NCBI GenBank assembly: GCA_934149075.1
Contig: CAKPDR010000007.1
Location: 17,983-81,982 of the forward strand
Source of the DNA: an uncultured Clostridia bacterium
GTDB taxonomy: Bacteria; Bacillota; Clostridia; TANB77; CAG-508
DNA: 64,000 bases
Direction of reading: 5' to 3'
Both the position numbers and the translations under genes were made by a program. A model generated the notes under the pieces. It had not been told where the DNA came from, ran no database searches, and worked only from the letters and a program-made list of their open reading frames with translations. The first letter of the stretch is position 1, and each line of letters opens with the position of its first letter. Shown one piece after another: positions 36,283 to 45,840 of the stretch.

Positions 36283-36774
36283 TTATTGTAGTTTATTCTG
36301 ATATCGTTTTTTATGAAAAAAATTATATATGTAGTAAGCACAAAAATTTTTCCATTCTTTAAATGCACAATACTTATCAACAAATGTAATAACAAAACTT
36401 TCTAAATATTTTGGTAGAAAAAAAGTTAAGGGCCACATGTGTTTTAAAATAATATCCTTTTCTTTATCATTAAAAGAAAAGAGTTGATTAGCATTATTTA
36501 GTGCTATTTTAGGATGATTTTTAATATGATTTTTTGGTCTTGTAAATTTATTTTCACAATCATAAAAAAATAAATCATGTAATAGTCCTGCACGTGCTGC
36601 AGAAGTATAATCAAGTTTTAAGAATTTACATACTAAATATGAATAATACGAAACAGATAAACTGTGTTCAAACCTAGTATATATGTAATGGTGTTTATAT
36701 AATTTTAATTTCTGAAATGTTTCATTTTCTAGTATATCTTCAATTATGTTATAAAATTCTTTATTATGTTTCAA
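36283..36774 (-). CDS. HD-domain protein (paralogue 2)
   Basis: The 163-residue protein is a clear paralogue of the one at 14018-14533: RFEHSLSVSYYSY, RAGLLHDLFFYD, HPKIALNNA, KDIILKHMWPLTFFLPKY and FVDKYCAFK align in the same order. The HD pair and later His/Asp residues are kept, so a metal-dependent phosphohydrolase is likely but the substrate is unknown. It appears to use a TTG start (36774) about 9 nt after AAAGGA; the ATG at 36784 is out of frame and stops after six codons. Confidence 0.82.
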   Translation of the reverse strand: MKHNKEFYNIIEDILENETFQKLKLYKHHYIYTRFEHSLSVSYYSYLVCKFLKLDYTSAARAGLLHDLFFYDCENKFTRPKNHIKNHPKIALNNANQLFSFNDKEKDIILKHMWPLTFFLPKYLESFVITFVDKYCAFKEWKNFCAYYIYNFFHKKRYQNKLQ

Positions 36775-36861
36775 TGTAATTCATCCTTTCGACAATAATA
36801 TATTTAAAAATATTATAACATAATATAAAGGTGATGTAACTGGAAAAAGGTGCTAGAAAGC

Positions 36862-36890
36862 TTGACAAAAGCCACGTTTAGAAGTATACT
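36862..36890 (+). promoter_or_regulatory. Promoter of the gdpP-rplI-dnaB operon
   Basis: TTGACA (36862-36867), a 17-bp spacer and TATACT (36885-36890) lie 73 bp before gdpP. Confidence 0.8.
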
Positions 36891-36962
36891 AGAATAGTAT
36901 AAAATAGCAATAATGTGACAAAATATAGTTAAAATTAAAAAGTCTTGAGAAAGGGATAAAAT

Positions 36963-38978
36963 ATGTCAGGAAGTAATAGAAAAATATTTGATAATTTAGT
37001 GTCAAGAACAAAAATATATTTAGTAATAATATTTTTATTACTTGCAATAGTATCATATTTAAAAGTAAACTTAATAATACCATCTATTATAATATATATA
37101 TTGGTATTAGGATATACGTACTTTGCTAATAATAAAAGAAAAAGTGAGATATCTGAACAGTTACAAGATTTAACTTTAACTGTAGATTCAGCAGCGAAAA
37201 GTAGTTTGATAAATTCACCATTTCCTTTGATAATAATAGAAACAGATGGAAATGTTGTATGGAGAAGTTCAAAATTTATAACTGAATTTGCAAATATTGA
37301 TATTAATAATTATCTTAGTGATTTAATAGTAGATGTTAAAAGTAAAATTGAAGAAAATCAAAAAAAAGATCAAAAAATCAAATCAATAGTAAAAAATATT
37401 GAAATTGGAAAGAAAAAATATAAAGTACAATGTCAATTTGCAAAAACAAAAAGAAGTGAAAGAAAAAAAGTTGCAGAATATATGGTAATTATCTATTTTA
37501 TAGATGAAACAGAAAAATATGAATTAAAAAAAGAAAATGAAAATAAAAATACATGTGTTGGAATTATAATGGTAGACAATTATGAAGAAGTAATGCAAAG
37601 AGTAGATACTGAACAAAAAACACAATTAATGGCAAAAGTAGAAAATATAATATATGACTGGGTAAATGAAACAAATGGAATTTTAGTAAAAGAAGACAGA
37701 GACACATATGTATATATTTTTGAACAACGTAATTTAGATAAAATAAAAGAAAGTAAATTTGCGATATTAGATTATATAAAAGATATTGTAAGAAAAGATA
37801 AAATACAATTAACATTAAGTATTGCAATATCAAATGAAGGAGAAACTGATAAAGAAGTATATAAATCAGCAACAGCAGCAATGGACGTAATTCTTGGAAG
37901 AGGAGGAGATCAGGCTGTTATAAGAGAAAATGGAAAATATCAATTCTTTGGAGGAAAAGTAGAAGAGGTAGAGAAAAGAACAAAAGTAAAAGCAAGAATA
38001 GTAGCACATGCATTAGAAGAATTAATGTCAACATGTGAAAATGTAATTATAATGGGACATTCAAATCCAGATATAGATGCAGTTGGCTCTGCACTAGGAG
38101 TATATAGAATGGCAACAAGTTTAGGAAAAGAAGCATATATACTTGCAAATAGTGAATCAGCTTCAATAAAAACATTTGTATCAAATTTGCCAGAGGATTA
38201 TAAAAATGTAATAATAAATAAAGAAACAGCTTTAGCTAGAGTAGATGCAGAAACTTTATTAGTAGTTGTAGATACACATAAAAAATCATATGTAGAAGAA
38301 CCAGAGTTATTAAATAAAACAAATAAAATAGTTGTAATAGACCATCATAGAAGAGGAACAGATTTTATTGACCAAAGCATATTAACATTTCAAGAAGTTT
38401 ATGCTTCTTCAGCAGCAGAATTAGTAACAGAATTAATACAATATACTCAAAATGAAGTTGAATTAACAACTTTAGAAGCAGAAGCACTTTATGCAGGAAT
38501 TATGATGGATACAAAAAACTTTACATTTAAAACAGGTGTAAGAACATTTGAAGCAGCAGCATATTTACGTAGATGTGGTGTTGATATAATCAAAGTAAAA
38601 AAATGGTTCCAGAGTGATTTGGAAAGTTATAATAAAATATCAGAAATTGTTAGAAAAGCAGAAGTAATACGTGACACAATTGCAATTTCATCTTATGAAG
38701 TTCAAGAAAATGATACAAGTTTAATATGTGCAAAAGCAGCAGATGAATTATTGACAATAGGAAATATTACTGCATCATTTGTATTAGGAACAATGGAAAA
38801 TCAAATTTGTATAAGTGGACGTTCAATTGGAGATATAAATGTTCAAGTAATACTTGAAAAATTGGGTGGCGGAGGCCATATAACACTTGCAGGTGCACAA
38901 TTAGAAAATATGACAATAGATGAAGCTAAACAAGAATTGATTAGTAAAATTGAAGAATATTTTAGTGAAAAAGAATAG
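36963..38978 (+). CDS. gdpP: Cyclic-di-AMP phosphodiesterase GdpP (YybT)
   Basis: GdpP hydrolyses c-di-AMP to 5'-pApA and so controls potassium, wall and stress responses. The 671-residue protein has two N-terminal membrane helices (residues ~17-52), a PAS-like domain, a degenerate GGDEF domain, and the DHH-DHHA1 phosphodiesterase: HSNPDID (H366, D370, D372), VVDTHK (D437), DHHRR (D460) and the C-terminal GGGGH. All metal ligands appear intact. It is followed by rplI 15 nt later and dnaB, the standard Firmicutes operon. Confidence 0.96.
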   Translation: MSGSNRKIFDNLVSRTKIYLVIIFLLLAIVSYLKVNLIIPSIIIYILVLGYTYFANNKRKSEISEQLQDLTLTVDSAAKSSLINSPFPLIIIETDGNVVWRSSKFITEFANIDINNYLSDLIVDVKSKIEENQKKDQKIKSIVKNIEIGKKKYKVQCQFAKTKRSERKKVAEYMVIIYFIDETEKYELKKENENKNTCVGIIMVDNYEEVMQRVDTEQKTQLMAKVENIIYDWVNETNGILVKEDRDTYVYIFEQRNLDKIKESKFAILDYIKDIVRKDKIQLTLSIAISNEGETDKEVYKSATAAMDVILGRGGDQAVIRENGKYQFFGGKVEEVEKRTKVKARIVAHALEELMSTCENVIIMGHSNPDIDAVGSALGVYRMATSLGKEAYILANSESASIKTFVSNLPEDYKNVIINKETALARVDAETLLVVVDTHKKSYVEEPELLNKTNKIVVIDHHRRGTDFIDQSILTFQEVYASSAAELVTELIQYTQNEVELTTLEAEALYAGIMMDTKNFTFKTGVRTFEAAAYLRRCGVDIIKVKKWFQSDLESYNKISEIVRKAEVIRDTIAISSYEVQENDTSLICAKAADELLTIGNITASFVLGTMENQICISGRSIGDINVQVILEKLGGGGHITLAGAQLENMTIDEAKQELISKIEEYFSEKE

Positions 38979-38993
38979 AAAGAAGGACAAAAC

Positions 38994-39437
38994 ATGAAAG
39001 TAATATTAAAAGCAGATATAAAAGGTGTAGGAAAAAAAGATGAAGTAATAAATGCATCAGATGGATATGCTCGTAATTTTTTATTTCCAAAGAATTTAGC
39101 TGTTGAGGCAAATGCTGAGAATATGAGTAAATTGAAAGCACAAAAAGATGCAACTCAATTCAGAAAAAATAATGAAAAAGAAGATGCTAAAAAGCTTGCA
39201 GAAAAATTAACTAAAATAACAGTAAGAATTGAAGTTAAAGCTGGAGAAAATGGAAAGATTTTCGGTGGAGTTTCTGCAAAAGATATTTCAGAGAATTTAG
39301 ATAAACAACATCAAATAAAAGTTGATAAGAAAAAAATTGATTTGAAAGAAACAATAAAAACACTTGGAGTTCATAATGTTGACGTAAAATTATATGAGGG
39401 TGTATCAGGTGTTATTAAAGTAGACGTAAGAGGGTAA
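38994..39437 (+). CDS. rplI: 50S ribosomal protein L9
   Basis: The 147-residue protein has the L9 N-terminal motif (MKVILKADIKGVGKKDEVINASDGYARNFL, cut here to key residues ADIKGVGKKDEV and GYARNFLFPK), a long connecting helix and the C-terminal GKIFGGVSAKDIS domain. L9 stabilises the ribosome near the L1 stalk. A GAAGGAC site precedes it. It sits between gdpP and dnaB. Confidence 0.97.
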   Translation: MKVILKADIKGVGKKDEVINASDGYARNFLFPKNLAVEANAENMSKLKAQKDATQFRKNNEKEDAKKLAEKLTKITVRIEVKAGENGKIFGGVSAKDISENLDKQHQIKVDKKKIDLKETIKTLGVHNVDVKLYEGVSGVIKVDVRG

Positions 39438-39564
39438 CGGTTGAAAAATAATTACAATTTTGGCTGCGTCAAATTTCATTTAAAACGCGGTTACATACAA
39501 AGAGTATGCGCCCTTGCCTTTTAAATAAAATTTTCCTTGCCAAAATTTAATTCTTTTCCAACCG
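39438..39564. repeat. 127-bp hairpin element between rplI and dnaB
   Basis: The outer arms (39438-39464 and 39539-39564; CGGTTGAAAA.. ATTTTGGC against GCCAAAAT.. TTTTCCAACCG) and an inner arm pair (CAAATTTCATTTAAAA with TTTTAAATAAAATTTT) form one long imperfect hairpin. GC-rich tracts (CGCGG, GCGCCC) stand out from the AT-rich background. It has no T-run terminator form. It looks like a palindromic intergenic repeat or small non-autonomous element; no second copy is in this window. Confidence 0.65.
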
Positions 39565-39585
39565 AATCGGTACCTTAGGAAAGGA

Positions 39586-40932
39586 ATGAAACAAAAAATG
39601 GAATTAGGAAAAATACCACCACATGACATAGATGCTGAACAAGCTGTTTTAGGAAGTATGTTAACAGATAGAGATGCAGTAAATGCAGCAATTGAAACAC
39701 TAAAAGAAGATGCATTTTATAGGGATGATAATAGAATAATTTTTCAGGCAATAGTTAATTTATACAGTAAATCAGAACCAATAGATATAATTACCTTAAA
39801 AGATGAATTAGAGTCTATGGATAAATTTGAACAAGTTGGTGGATACGAATATTTGGCAAATTTGCCAGATAAAGTGCCAACAACAGCAAATGTTCAAAAA
39901 TACATAAAAATAGTTGAAGAAAAATCAATACTAAGAAATTTGATAAAAACAGCTAATGAAATAATAGAACTTGGATATAGTCCAACAGAAGATGTTGAAG
40001 ATATAATGGATGGAGCAGAAAAAAAGATTTTTGATATAATGCAAAGTAAAAATCAAAAAGGATATTCTCCAATAAAAGACGTATTGGTAGAAAGTTTTAC
40101 TAAATTAGAGGAATTATATAATAGAAAACAACATATAACAGGTGTACCAACAGGATTTTCAGAATTAGATTACAAAACAGCCGGATTACATGGTTCTGAA
40201 CTTATATTAGTTGCAGCAAGACCTGCTATGGGTAAAACTGCATTTGCATTAAATATAGCAACAAATGCAGCATTAAGAGGAAATGCTCCTGTTGCTATAT
40301 TTAGTTTAGAGATGTCTAAAGACCAACTTGTAAACAGAATTTTATGTAGTGAGGCAATGGTTGATAGTAATAAAGTTAGAACAGGAAAATTAGAAGAAGA
40401 TGACTGGATAAAACTTGCAGGAGCAATTGGCCCATTATCAGAATCGGAAATTTATATAGATGATACACCAGGTATATCTGTAATGGAAATAAGAACTAAA
40501 TGTAGAAAACTTAAAATGGAGAAGAACATTGGTTTAGTTGTCATAGATTACTTACAGCTAGTACAAGGAAGTAATAAGAGAATTGGAAGTAGAGAGCAAG
40601 AGATATCTGAAATAAGTAGGTCTTTGAAGATATTAGCAAAAGAAATAAATGTACCAGTAATAGCATTATCACAGTTATCAAGAGCTGTAGAACAAAGACC
40701 TGATCATAGACCTATGCTTTCAGATTTGCGTGAGTCCGGAGCAATAGAACAGGATGCGGATATTGTTATGTTCTTATATAGAGATGACTATTATAATAAG
40801 GAAAGTGAGAAAAAGGATATTGCGGAGGTTATAATTGCTAAACAGAGAGGTGGTTCAACTGGAACTGTCGAACTATTATGGATGGGTAATTATACTAAAT
40901 TTGTTAACTTAGAAAAAAGATTTGATGATTAA
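39586..40932 (+). CDS. dnaB: Replicative DNA helicase DnaB
   Basis: DnaB unwinds DNA at the replication fork as a hexamer. The 448-residue protein has the N-terminal scaffold domain (PPHDIDAEQAVLGSMLTDRDA), the linker, and the RecA-like domain with Walker A ARPAMGKTAF (residues 211-220), SLEMSKDQL, Walker B LVVIDYLQLV and the arginine-finger region LSQLSRAVEQRPDHRPMLSDLRESGAIEQDAD. ATG 39586 follows TAGGAAAGGA; ATG 39598 is a less likely alternative. tilS follows. Confidence 0.97.
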   Translation: MKQKMELGKIPPHDIDAEQAVLGSMLTDRDAVNAAIETLKEDAFYRDDNRIIFQAIVNLYSKSEPIDIITLKDELESMDKFEQVGGYEYLANLPDKVPTTANVQKYIKIVEEKSILRNLIKTANEIIELGYSPTEDVEDIMDGAEKKIFDIMQSKNQKGYSPIKDVLVESFTKLEELYNRKQHITGVPTGFSELDYKTAGLHGSELILVAARPAMGKTAFALNIATNAALRGNAPVAIFSLEMSKDQLVNRILCSEAMVDSNKVRTGKLEEDDWIKLAGAIGPLSESEIYIDDTPGISVMEIRTKCRKLKMEKNIGLVVIDYLQLVQGSNKRIGSREQEISEISRSLKILAKEINVPVIALSQLSRAVEQRPDHRPMLSDLRESGAIEQDADIVMFLYRDDYYNKESEKKDIAEVIIAKQRGGSTGTVELLWMGNYTKFVNLEKRFDD

Positions 40933-41025
40933 GAATTCCTAAAGTTTCTTCAATCATATTCGTCACTACATTTATAATTTGTCTTTTAAGATTTTGGAGT
41001 AGAGATTAAGAGAGGATCAAATTTT

Positions 41026-42015
41026 ATGAAACAAAAAGTAATAGAAACAATAAGAAAATATAGTTTAATAGAAGATGGAGATAAAATAGTTTTAGGAGTA
41101 TCAGGTGGACCAGATTCGATATCAATGCTAAATATTTTAAAAGAAATAAAAGAGGAACAAATTATAAAATTTGAAATATATGTAGCACATATAAATCATA
41201 TGATAAGAGAAGAAGCCATTGATGATGAAAAATATGTTGAAGATTATTGTAATAGAAATAATATCAAATGTTACATAAAAAGAATAGATGTAGTAAAAAT
41301 TGCGAATGATAAAAAAATCGGTACAGAAGAAGCAGGGAGAAATGCTAGATATGAATTTTTTGAAAAAATATTGAAAGAAACAGATTCAAATAAAATTGCA
41401 ATAGCACATAACAAAAATGACAAAATTGAAACAATAATAATGCATTTGCTTAGGGGAAGTGGACTTTCAGGTCTTAAGGGAATAGAACCAATAAGAGATA
41501 ATAAGTTTATACGACCATTAATAGAATGTGAACGTAGTGAAATAGAACAATATTGCGAAGAAAAAGAGTTAAAACCACGAATAGACAAAACAAATTTTGA
41601 AAATGAATATACAAGGAATAAAATTCGAAACATGGTTATTCCGTACATAAAACAAGAATTTAATCCCAATATAGTACAAACATTAAGTAGGTTATCAGAA
41701 GTTGTTACGGAAGAGGTTGAATATGTAGATAAACAAACACAGAAAATATATCAACAAATATTAATTGAAAAAACAGATCAACAGATTGCATTAAATTTAA
41801 AAAAGTTCAATGAACAAGAAAAAATAATAAAAAGTCAATTAATATTACTAGCAACAAAACAACTAATGGGTTCTACACAGGGAATAGAAAAAATTCATAT
41901 AGAAGATATAATTAAACTATGTAACAATAATATAGGAAATAAATATTTAACACCAAATAAAAAAATAAAAATTTTAATTAAAGACAAAAGAATCAATTTT
42001 ATAAAATTAGAGTAA
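41026..42015 (+). CDS. tilS: tRNA(Ile)-lysidine synthase TilS (short form)
   Basis: TilS changes C34 of the minor isoleucine tRNA to lysidine, so AUA is read as Ile. The PP-loop SGGPDS (residues ~25-30) and the HINHMIREEAIDDEKYV and GRNARYEFF motifs are clear. It is 329 residues, shorter than the ~460 of Bacillus subtilis, and lacks most of the C-terminal tRNA-binding domain, similar to compact TilS forms. AGAGGA precedes the ATG. The gene next to it is ftsH, without the hpt gene that usually sits between them. Confidence 0.92.
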   Translation: MKQKVIETIRKYSLIEDGDKIVLGVSGGPDSISMLNILKEIKEEQIIKFEIYVAHINHMIREEAIDDEKYVEDYCNRNNIKCYIKRIDVVKIANDKKIGTEEAGRNARYEFFEKILKETDSNKIAIAHNKNDKIETIIMHLLRGSGLSGLKGIEPIRDNKFIRPLIECERSEIEQYCEEKELKPRIDKTNFENEYTRNKIRNMVIPYIKQEFNPNIVQTLSRLSEVVTEEVEYVDKQTQKIYQQILIEKTDQQIALNLKKFNEQEKIIKSQLILLATKQLMGSTQGIEKIHIEDIIKLCNNNIGNKYLTPNKKIKILIKDKRINFIKLE

Positions 42016-42042
42016 GAGTTTTATATCCGTAGAAAACTCTTA
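42013..42042. other. Hairpin at the tilS stop
   Basis: TAAGAGTTTT pairs with AAAACTCTTA with a 10-nt loop. It lacks a T-run, so it is a weak terminator candidate or 3' stabilising stem. Confidence 0.4.
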
Positions 42043-42084
42043 AAATCGTAATGAAAAGGACACAAAAAAGTCACGAAAAAACTA

Positions 42085-42113
42085 TTGAAAAATGAAAAGA
42101 GATATGTTATAGT
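42085..42113 (+). promoter_or_regulatory. Promoter for ftsH
   Basis: TTGAAA (42085-42090) and TATAGT (42108-42113) have a 17-bp spacer, with TG before the -10 box (extended -10 type). Confidence 0.75.
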
Positions 42114-42147
42114 TTCAAATGAATAATAATAAAATAGGAGGAACTAG

Positions 42148-43950
42148 ATGAAGAAAGGAATAAAAACATTAGCTATGTGGCTAATAATAGGAATAATAGT
42201 AATAGTACTACTATCATCAATAATGGAAAATAGTAGTTCAAAAATGACATATTCTGAATTAGTAACAAGTATTGAAAATAAGGAAGTTGAAAATATAAAA
42301 ATTTCTGCAGATGGAAATACAGCAACGGTCAAATTAAAAAATTCAAAAATGGAGAAAGAAGTTAATGTACCAAGCCTAGACAGTTTCATGTCATATTCAG
42401 AAGAATATTTAAAAACAGGTGAATTTACATTAGAAGAAGAAAAAGAATCAATTTGGATTACAGTATTAAGTTTAATAACACCATTTGGATTACTAATAAT
42501 ATTCTTTATATTCTGGTTTATGATGATGAGTGGGAATAACCAGGGTGGAGCTAAAAACTTAACATTTGGAAAGAGTAAAGCAAGACTTGTAAACGCAGGA
42601 GAAAAGAATAGAGTAACATTTGACGATGTTGCTGGTGTTGATGAAGAAAAAGAAGAATTAGAAGAAATCGTAGAATTCTTAAAAAATCCAAAGAAATTTA
42701 CAGACATGGGAGCAAGAATTCCAAAAGGTGTATTATTAGTAGGTCAACCAGGTACAGGTAAAACATTATTAGCAAAAGCAGTAGCAGGAGAAGCTGGTGT
42801 ACCATTTTATACAATAAGTGGTTCAGACTTTGTGGAAATGTTTGTTGGTGTTGGTGCTTCAAGAGTAAGAGATTTATTTGAACAAGCAAAGAAAAATGCA
42901 CCATGTATTATATTTATAGATGAAATTGATGCAGTTGGTAGACAAAGAGGAGCTGGATTAGGTGGAGGACATGATGAAAGAGAACAAACATTAAATCAGT
43001 TGCTTGTAGAAATGGATGGATTTTCAGATAATGAGGGCGTAATAATATTAGCCGCAACAAATAGACCAGATGTATTAGATAAAGCATTATTAAGAGCTGG
43101 AAGATTTGATAGACAAATAGTAGTATCAAGCCCAGATGTTAAAGCAAGAGAACAAATACTTGAAGTACATGCACGTAAGAAAAAATTATCAGAAGATGTA
43201 GATTTAAAAGTAATAGCAAAAAATACATCAGGATTTGCAGGAGCAGACCTAGAAAATGTACTAAATGAAGCAGCATTATTAGCTGCAAGAAGAAATTATA
43301 AAGAAATTGGAATGAAGGAAATAGAAGATGCCATGGTAAAAGTTACTATGGGACCTGAAAAGAAAACAAGAGTAAGAAGTGAAAAAGAAAATAGGTTAGT
43401 TGCATATCATGAAGCGGGTCATGCAGTAGTAAGTAGATATTTACCAACTCAAGATCCAGTACATCAAATATCTATAATACCACGTGGTATGGCAGGTGGT
43501 TATACAATGTATAGACCTTCAGAAGACAAATCATTTATGTCAAAAACAGAAATGGAAGAAAATATAGTATCATTATTAGGTGGAAGAGTTGCTGAAGAAT
43601 TAATATTAAATGATATATCTACAGGAGCAAGTAATGATATAGAAAGAGCATCACAAATTGCAAGAAACATGGTTACAAAATATGGTATGAGTGATAGAGT
43701 TGGAGCAATAATGTTCGGTGGGGGGCAAGGAGAAATATTCTTAGGTAGAGACTTTGCTCAAACCAAAGACTATTCAGAAGAAACAGCAGGAATAATTGAT
43801 GAAGAAGTTAAAAAGATAATTGATTACGCATATAATAGAGCAAGAAATATTTTAAGCGAACATGCTGATAAACTTCATGCAGTTGCAGGAGTATTAATGG
43901 AAAAAGAAAAAATCGAAGGAGAAGAATTTGATAGAATCTTCGAAGAATAA
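42148..43950 (+). CDS. ftsH: ATP-dependent membrane protease FtsH
   Basis: FtsH degrades misfolded and regulatory membrane and cytosolic proteins. The 600-residue protein has two N-terminal membrane helices (about 9-26 and 105-129) around a small outer domain, an AAA+ domain with Walker A GQPGTGKT (199-206), Walker B IIFIDEID, the second region of homology (RPDVLDKALLRAGRFDR), and a zinc-peptidase HEAGH (421-425). TAGGAGG precedes the ATG. It ends in a strong terminator. Confidence 0.98.
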   Translation: MKKGIKTLAMWLIIGIIVIVLLSSIMENSSSKMTYSELVTSIENKEVENIKISADGNTATVKLKNSKMEKEVNVPSLDSFMSYSEEYLKTGEFTLEEEKESIWITVLSLITPFGLLIIFFIFWFMMMSGNNQGGAKNLTFGKSKARLVNAGEKNRVTFDDVAGVDEEKEELEEIVEFLKNPKKFTDMGARIPKGVLLVGQPGTGKTLLAKAVAGEAGVPFYTISGSDFVEMFVGVGASRVRDLFEQAKKNAPCIIFIDEIDAVGRQRGAGLGGGHDEREQTLNQLLVEMDGFSDNEGVIILAATNRPDVLDKALLRAGRFDRQIVVSSPDVKAREQILEVHARKKKLSEDVDLKVIAKNTSGFAGADLENVLNEAALLAARRNYKEIGMKEIEDAMVKVTMGPEKKTRVRSEKENRLVAYHEAGHAVVSRYLPTQDPVHQISIIPRGMAGGYTMYRPSEDKSFMSKTEMEENIVSLLGGRVAEELILNDISTGASNDIERASQIARNMVTKYGMSDRVGAIMFGGGQGEIFLGRDFAQTKDYSEETAGIIDEEVKKIIDYAYNRARNILSEHADKLHAVAGVLMEKEKIEGEEFDRIFEE

Positions 43951-43975
43951 AATTTACAATAAATTTACAAGTAAT

Positions 43976-44002
43976 AAAAGAGCGTATTTATACGCTCTTT
44001 TG
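43976..44002 (+). terminator. Terminator after ftsH
   Basis: AAAAGAGCGTA pairs perfectly with TACGCTCTTTT with a short loop. Confidence 0.85.
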
Positions 44003-44103
44003 CTGTTATTACTAATGTGACTAGCAAATTTATCTATTGACAAAATTCGATAAATGTAGTAATTATATTATATGAAAGAATGGGAAAAGAGTGATGAATA
44101 CAT

Positions 44104-45810
44104 ATGAGAATACAAGATCTGGCAATAATTTTTATTATAATAATATTACCGATTTCTATAGTACTGGCAGCATATACACAAAATCAAATACAAACGATAA
44201 ATACACAAACATTGTATGATAATAAGCTTTCAGCTGCAACATATGATGCGATAAGGGCATTTCAAATAAATACGAGTGAAAATCAATTATCAGAATTAAC
44301 AAACTCAAAAACAAGAGACTTGGAAGGTTCTGTTTCAACATTTAGAAATTCAATAATGTCAACATTTTCACTTAATGGATATTCAGATGAAGAACTAAAT
44401 AGCTATATACCGGCATTAGTATATACACTATATGATGGATTTTACATATATTCACCATATAAAAATGATAATTATAGATATGATGAAGCTGGAAATAAAA
44501 AAGATAATAATGGAGAAAGAGGATATGGATTAAAACCATACATATCTTATAGTTGCAGATATGCTAGAGGAAATATTGATGTAGTAATAACGTATGCGCT
44601 AGATAATCATGTAACAGTGCAGGGAATGATAAATGGTAACTATGTAAATAAAGATGGATACTTGATTGATAATATTACATATGAAGAATCTTCTGGTAGA
44701 GTGTGGTATAACGATGTAGAGATTACAAAAGAGCATACAAAGGAATATTTACCGATGGGAAGAGATACTTTATATAGTTATGTGAAATTAGAAGGAAAAA
44801 CATATTATTATGATGCTGATAATGAAAAAATAAGAGCTAGACTAAATGAAAATACTTTAACAGATCAATATAAAAAGGGAGCTCCTGATTATGACAAAGC
44901 AGTGAATTTTATAACAAATAATAACACTTTGGCTAAAGATTATTATATAGATGCTTATAATTTTACTAATTGGTTTAAGATTACAGGGTTAGTTGATTTG
45001 ACATATGCAGACGCACAAGATACAATAGTTACTGAAAGTGGAGATATACAACCACAAGAAAATGTTTGGGCAGGAGATAATACAAAAATATTTCAATTTA
45101 ATAGTGATCCATCTAAGCCAGATAAAAATATTGAAAATGAATTATCTAGTTTTAATCAGCATAGATTAGCTGTAATAAGGCACAAAATTGAAGTGAATTT
45201 GGCAATTGCAATAGCCAACTATAACACATATTCAGGAGTTGCATCAAGCAATGTGTTTCAAATGCCTGATTTAAGTGAAGAAGAATGGTACAATATTATA
45301 CACAATATATCATTAATAAGCTTTTTACAAGGATTGCCAATAGGTGGGAAAGTATATAATGGTTATTCAATTGTTACAAATTCAGAAAGTAAAGAAGTTG
45401 TTCTTGAGCAAAATATATATATATTAGGTATAAATAAATCTGGAAAAAAGGAGTATTATAAAATTGGGGATAAAGGGCTTAAAGAAGATGCGGAAGAAGA
45501 TGAAAAAATTGAAATTAATTCTGGAAATTATGCTCAAAGTGGTAATAAATATATTAGTGCTGGAAGATTAAATTTATCATTTAAGAGAAATGTAATATCA
45601 AATGAAGATCAAAGTTATTATTATTATCCTCTAAAGGATTATAATGCTTCATATAATAGCATTATAATGCAAGATAAGGTAGATACATATGATGATATAT
45701 ATATGTATGTCAATAGTCAAAGCACTGAGCTGAAGACAGCTTTTTATACAGCTTTAGGAAGAGAAAGAGCAAGTTTATATAAATCATGGAGTGATTATAT
45801 TAAGGAATGA
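44104..45810 (+). CDS. Large exported protein of unknown function
   Basis: I do not recognise this 568-residue protein. It has one N-terminal membrane helix (LAIIFIIIILPISIVLAAY) right after a short basic start, resembling a signal anchor or pilin-type N-terminus, though no prepilin cleavage motif is clear. The rest is Tyr- and Asn-rich and predicted extracellular (LVYTLYDGFYIYSP, KPYISYSCRYA, YYYYPLKDY). A possible promoter (TTGACA at 44037, poor -10) precedes it. nrdG follows 30 nt later on the same strand, though the two seem unrelated in function. Confidence 0.7.
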   Translation: MRIQDLAIIFIIIILPISIVLAAYTQNQIQTINTQTLYDNKLSAATYDAIRAFQINTSENQLSELTNSKTRDLEGSVSTFRNSIMSTFSLNGYSDEELNSYIPALVYTLYDGFYIYSPYKNDNYRYDEAGNKKDNNGERGYGLKPYISYSCRYARGNIDVVITYALDNHVTVQGMINGNYVNKDGYLIDNITYEESSGRVWYNDVEITKEHTKEYLPMGRDTLYSYVKLEGKTYYYDADNEKIRARLNENTLTDQYKKGAPDYDKAVNFITNNNTLAKDYYIDAYNFTNWFKITGLVDLTYADAQDTIVTESGDIQPQENVWAGDNTKIFQFNSDPSKPDKNIENELSSFNQHRLAVIRHKIEVNLAIAIANYNTYSGVASSNVFQMPDLSEEEWYNIIHNISLISFLQGLPIGGKVYNGYSIVTNSESKEVVLEQNIYILGINKSGKKEYYKIGDKGLKEDAEEDEKIEINSGNYAQSGNKYISAGRLNLSFKRNVISNEDQSYYYYPLKDYNASYNSIIMQDKVDTYDDIYMYVNSQSTELKTAFYTALGRERASLYKSWSDYIKE

Positions 45811-45840
45811 TAAAACACAATAGAAAATGGAGGAACAAAA

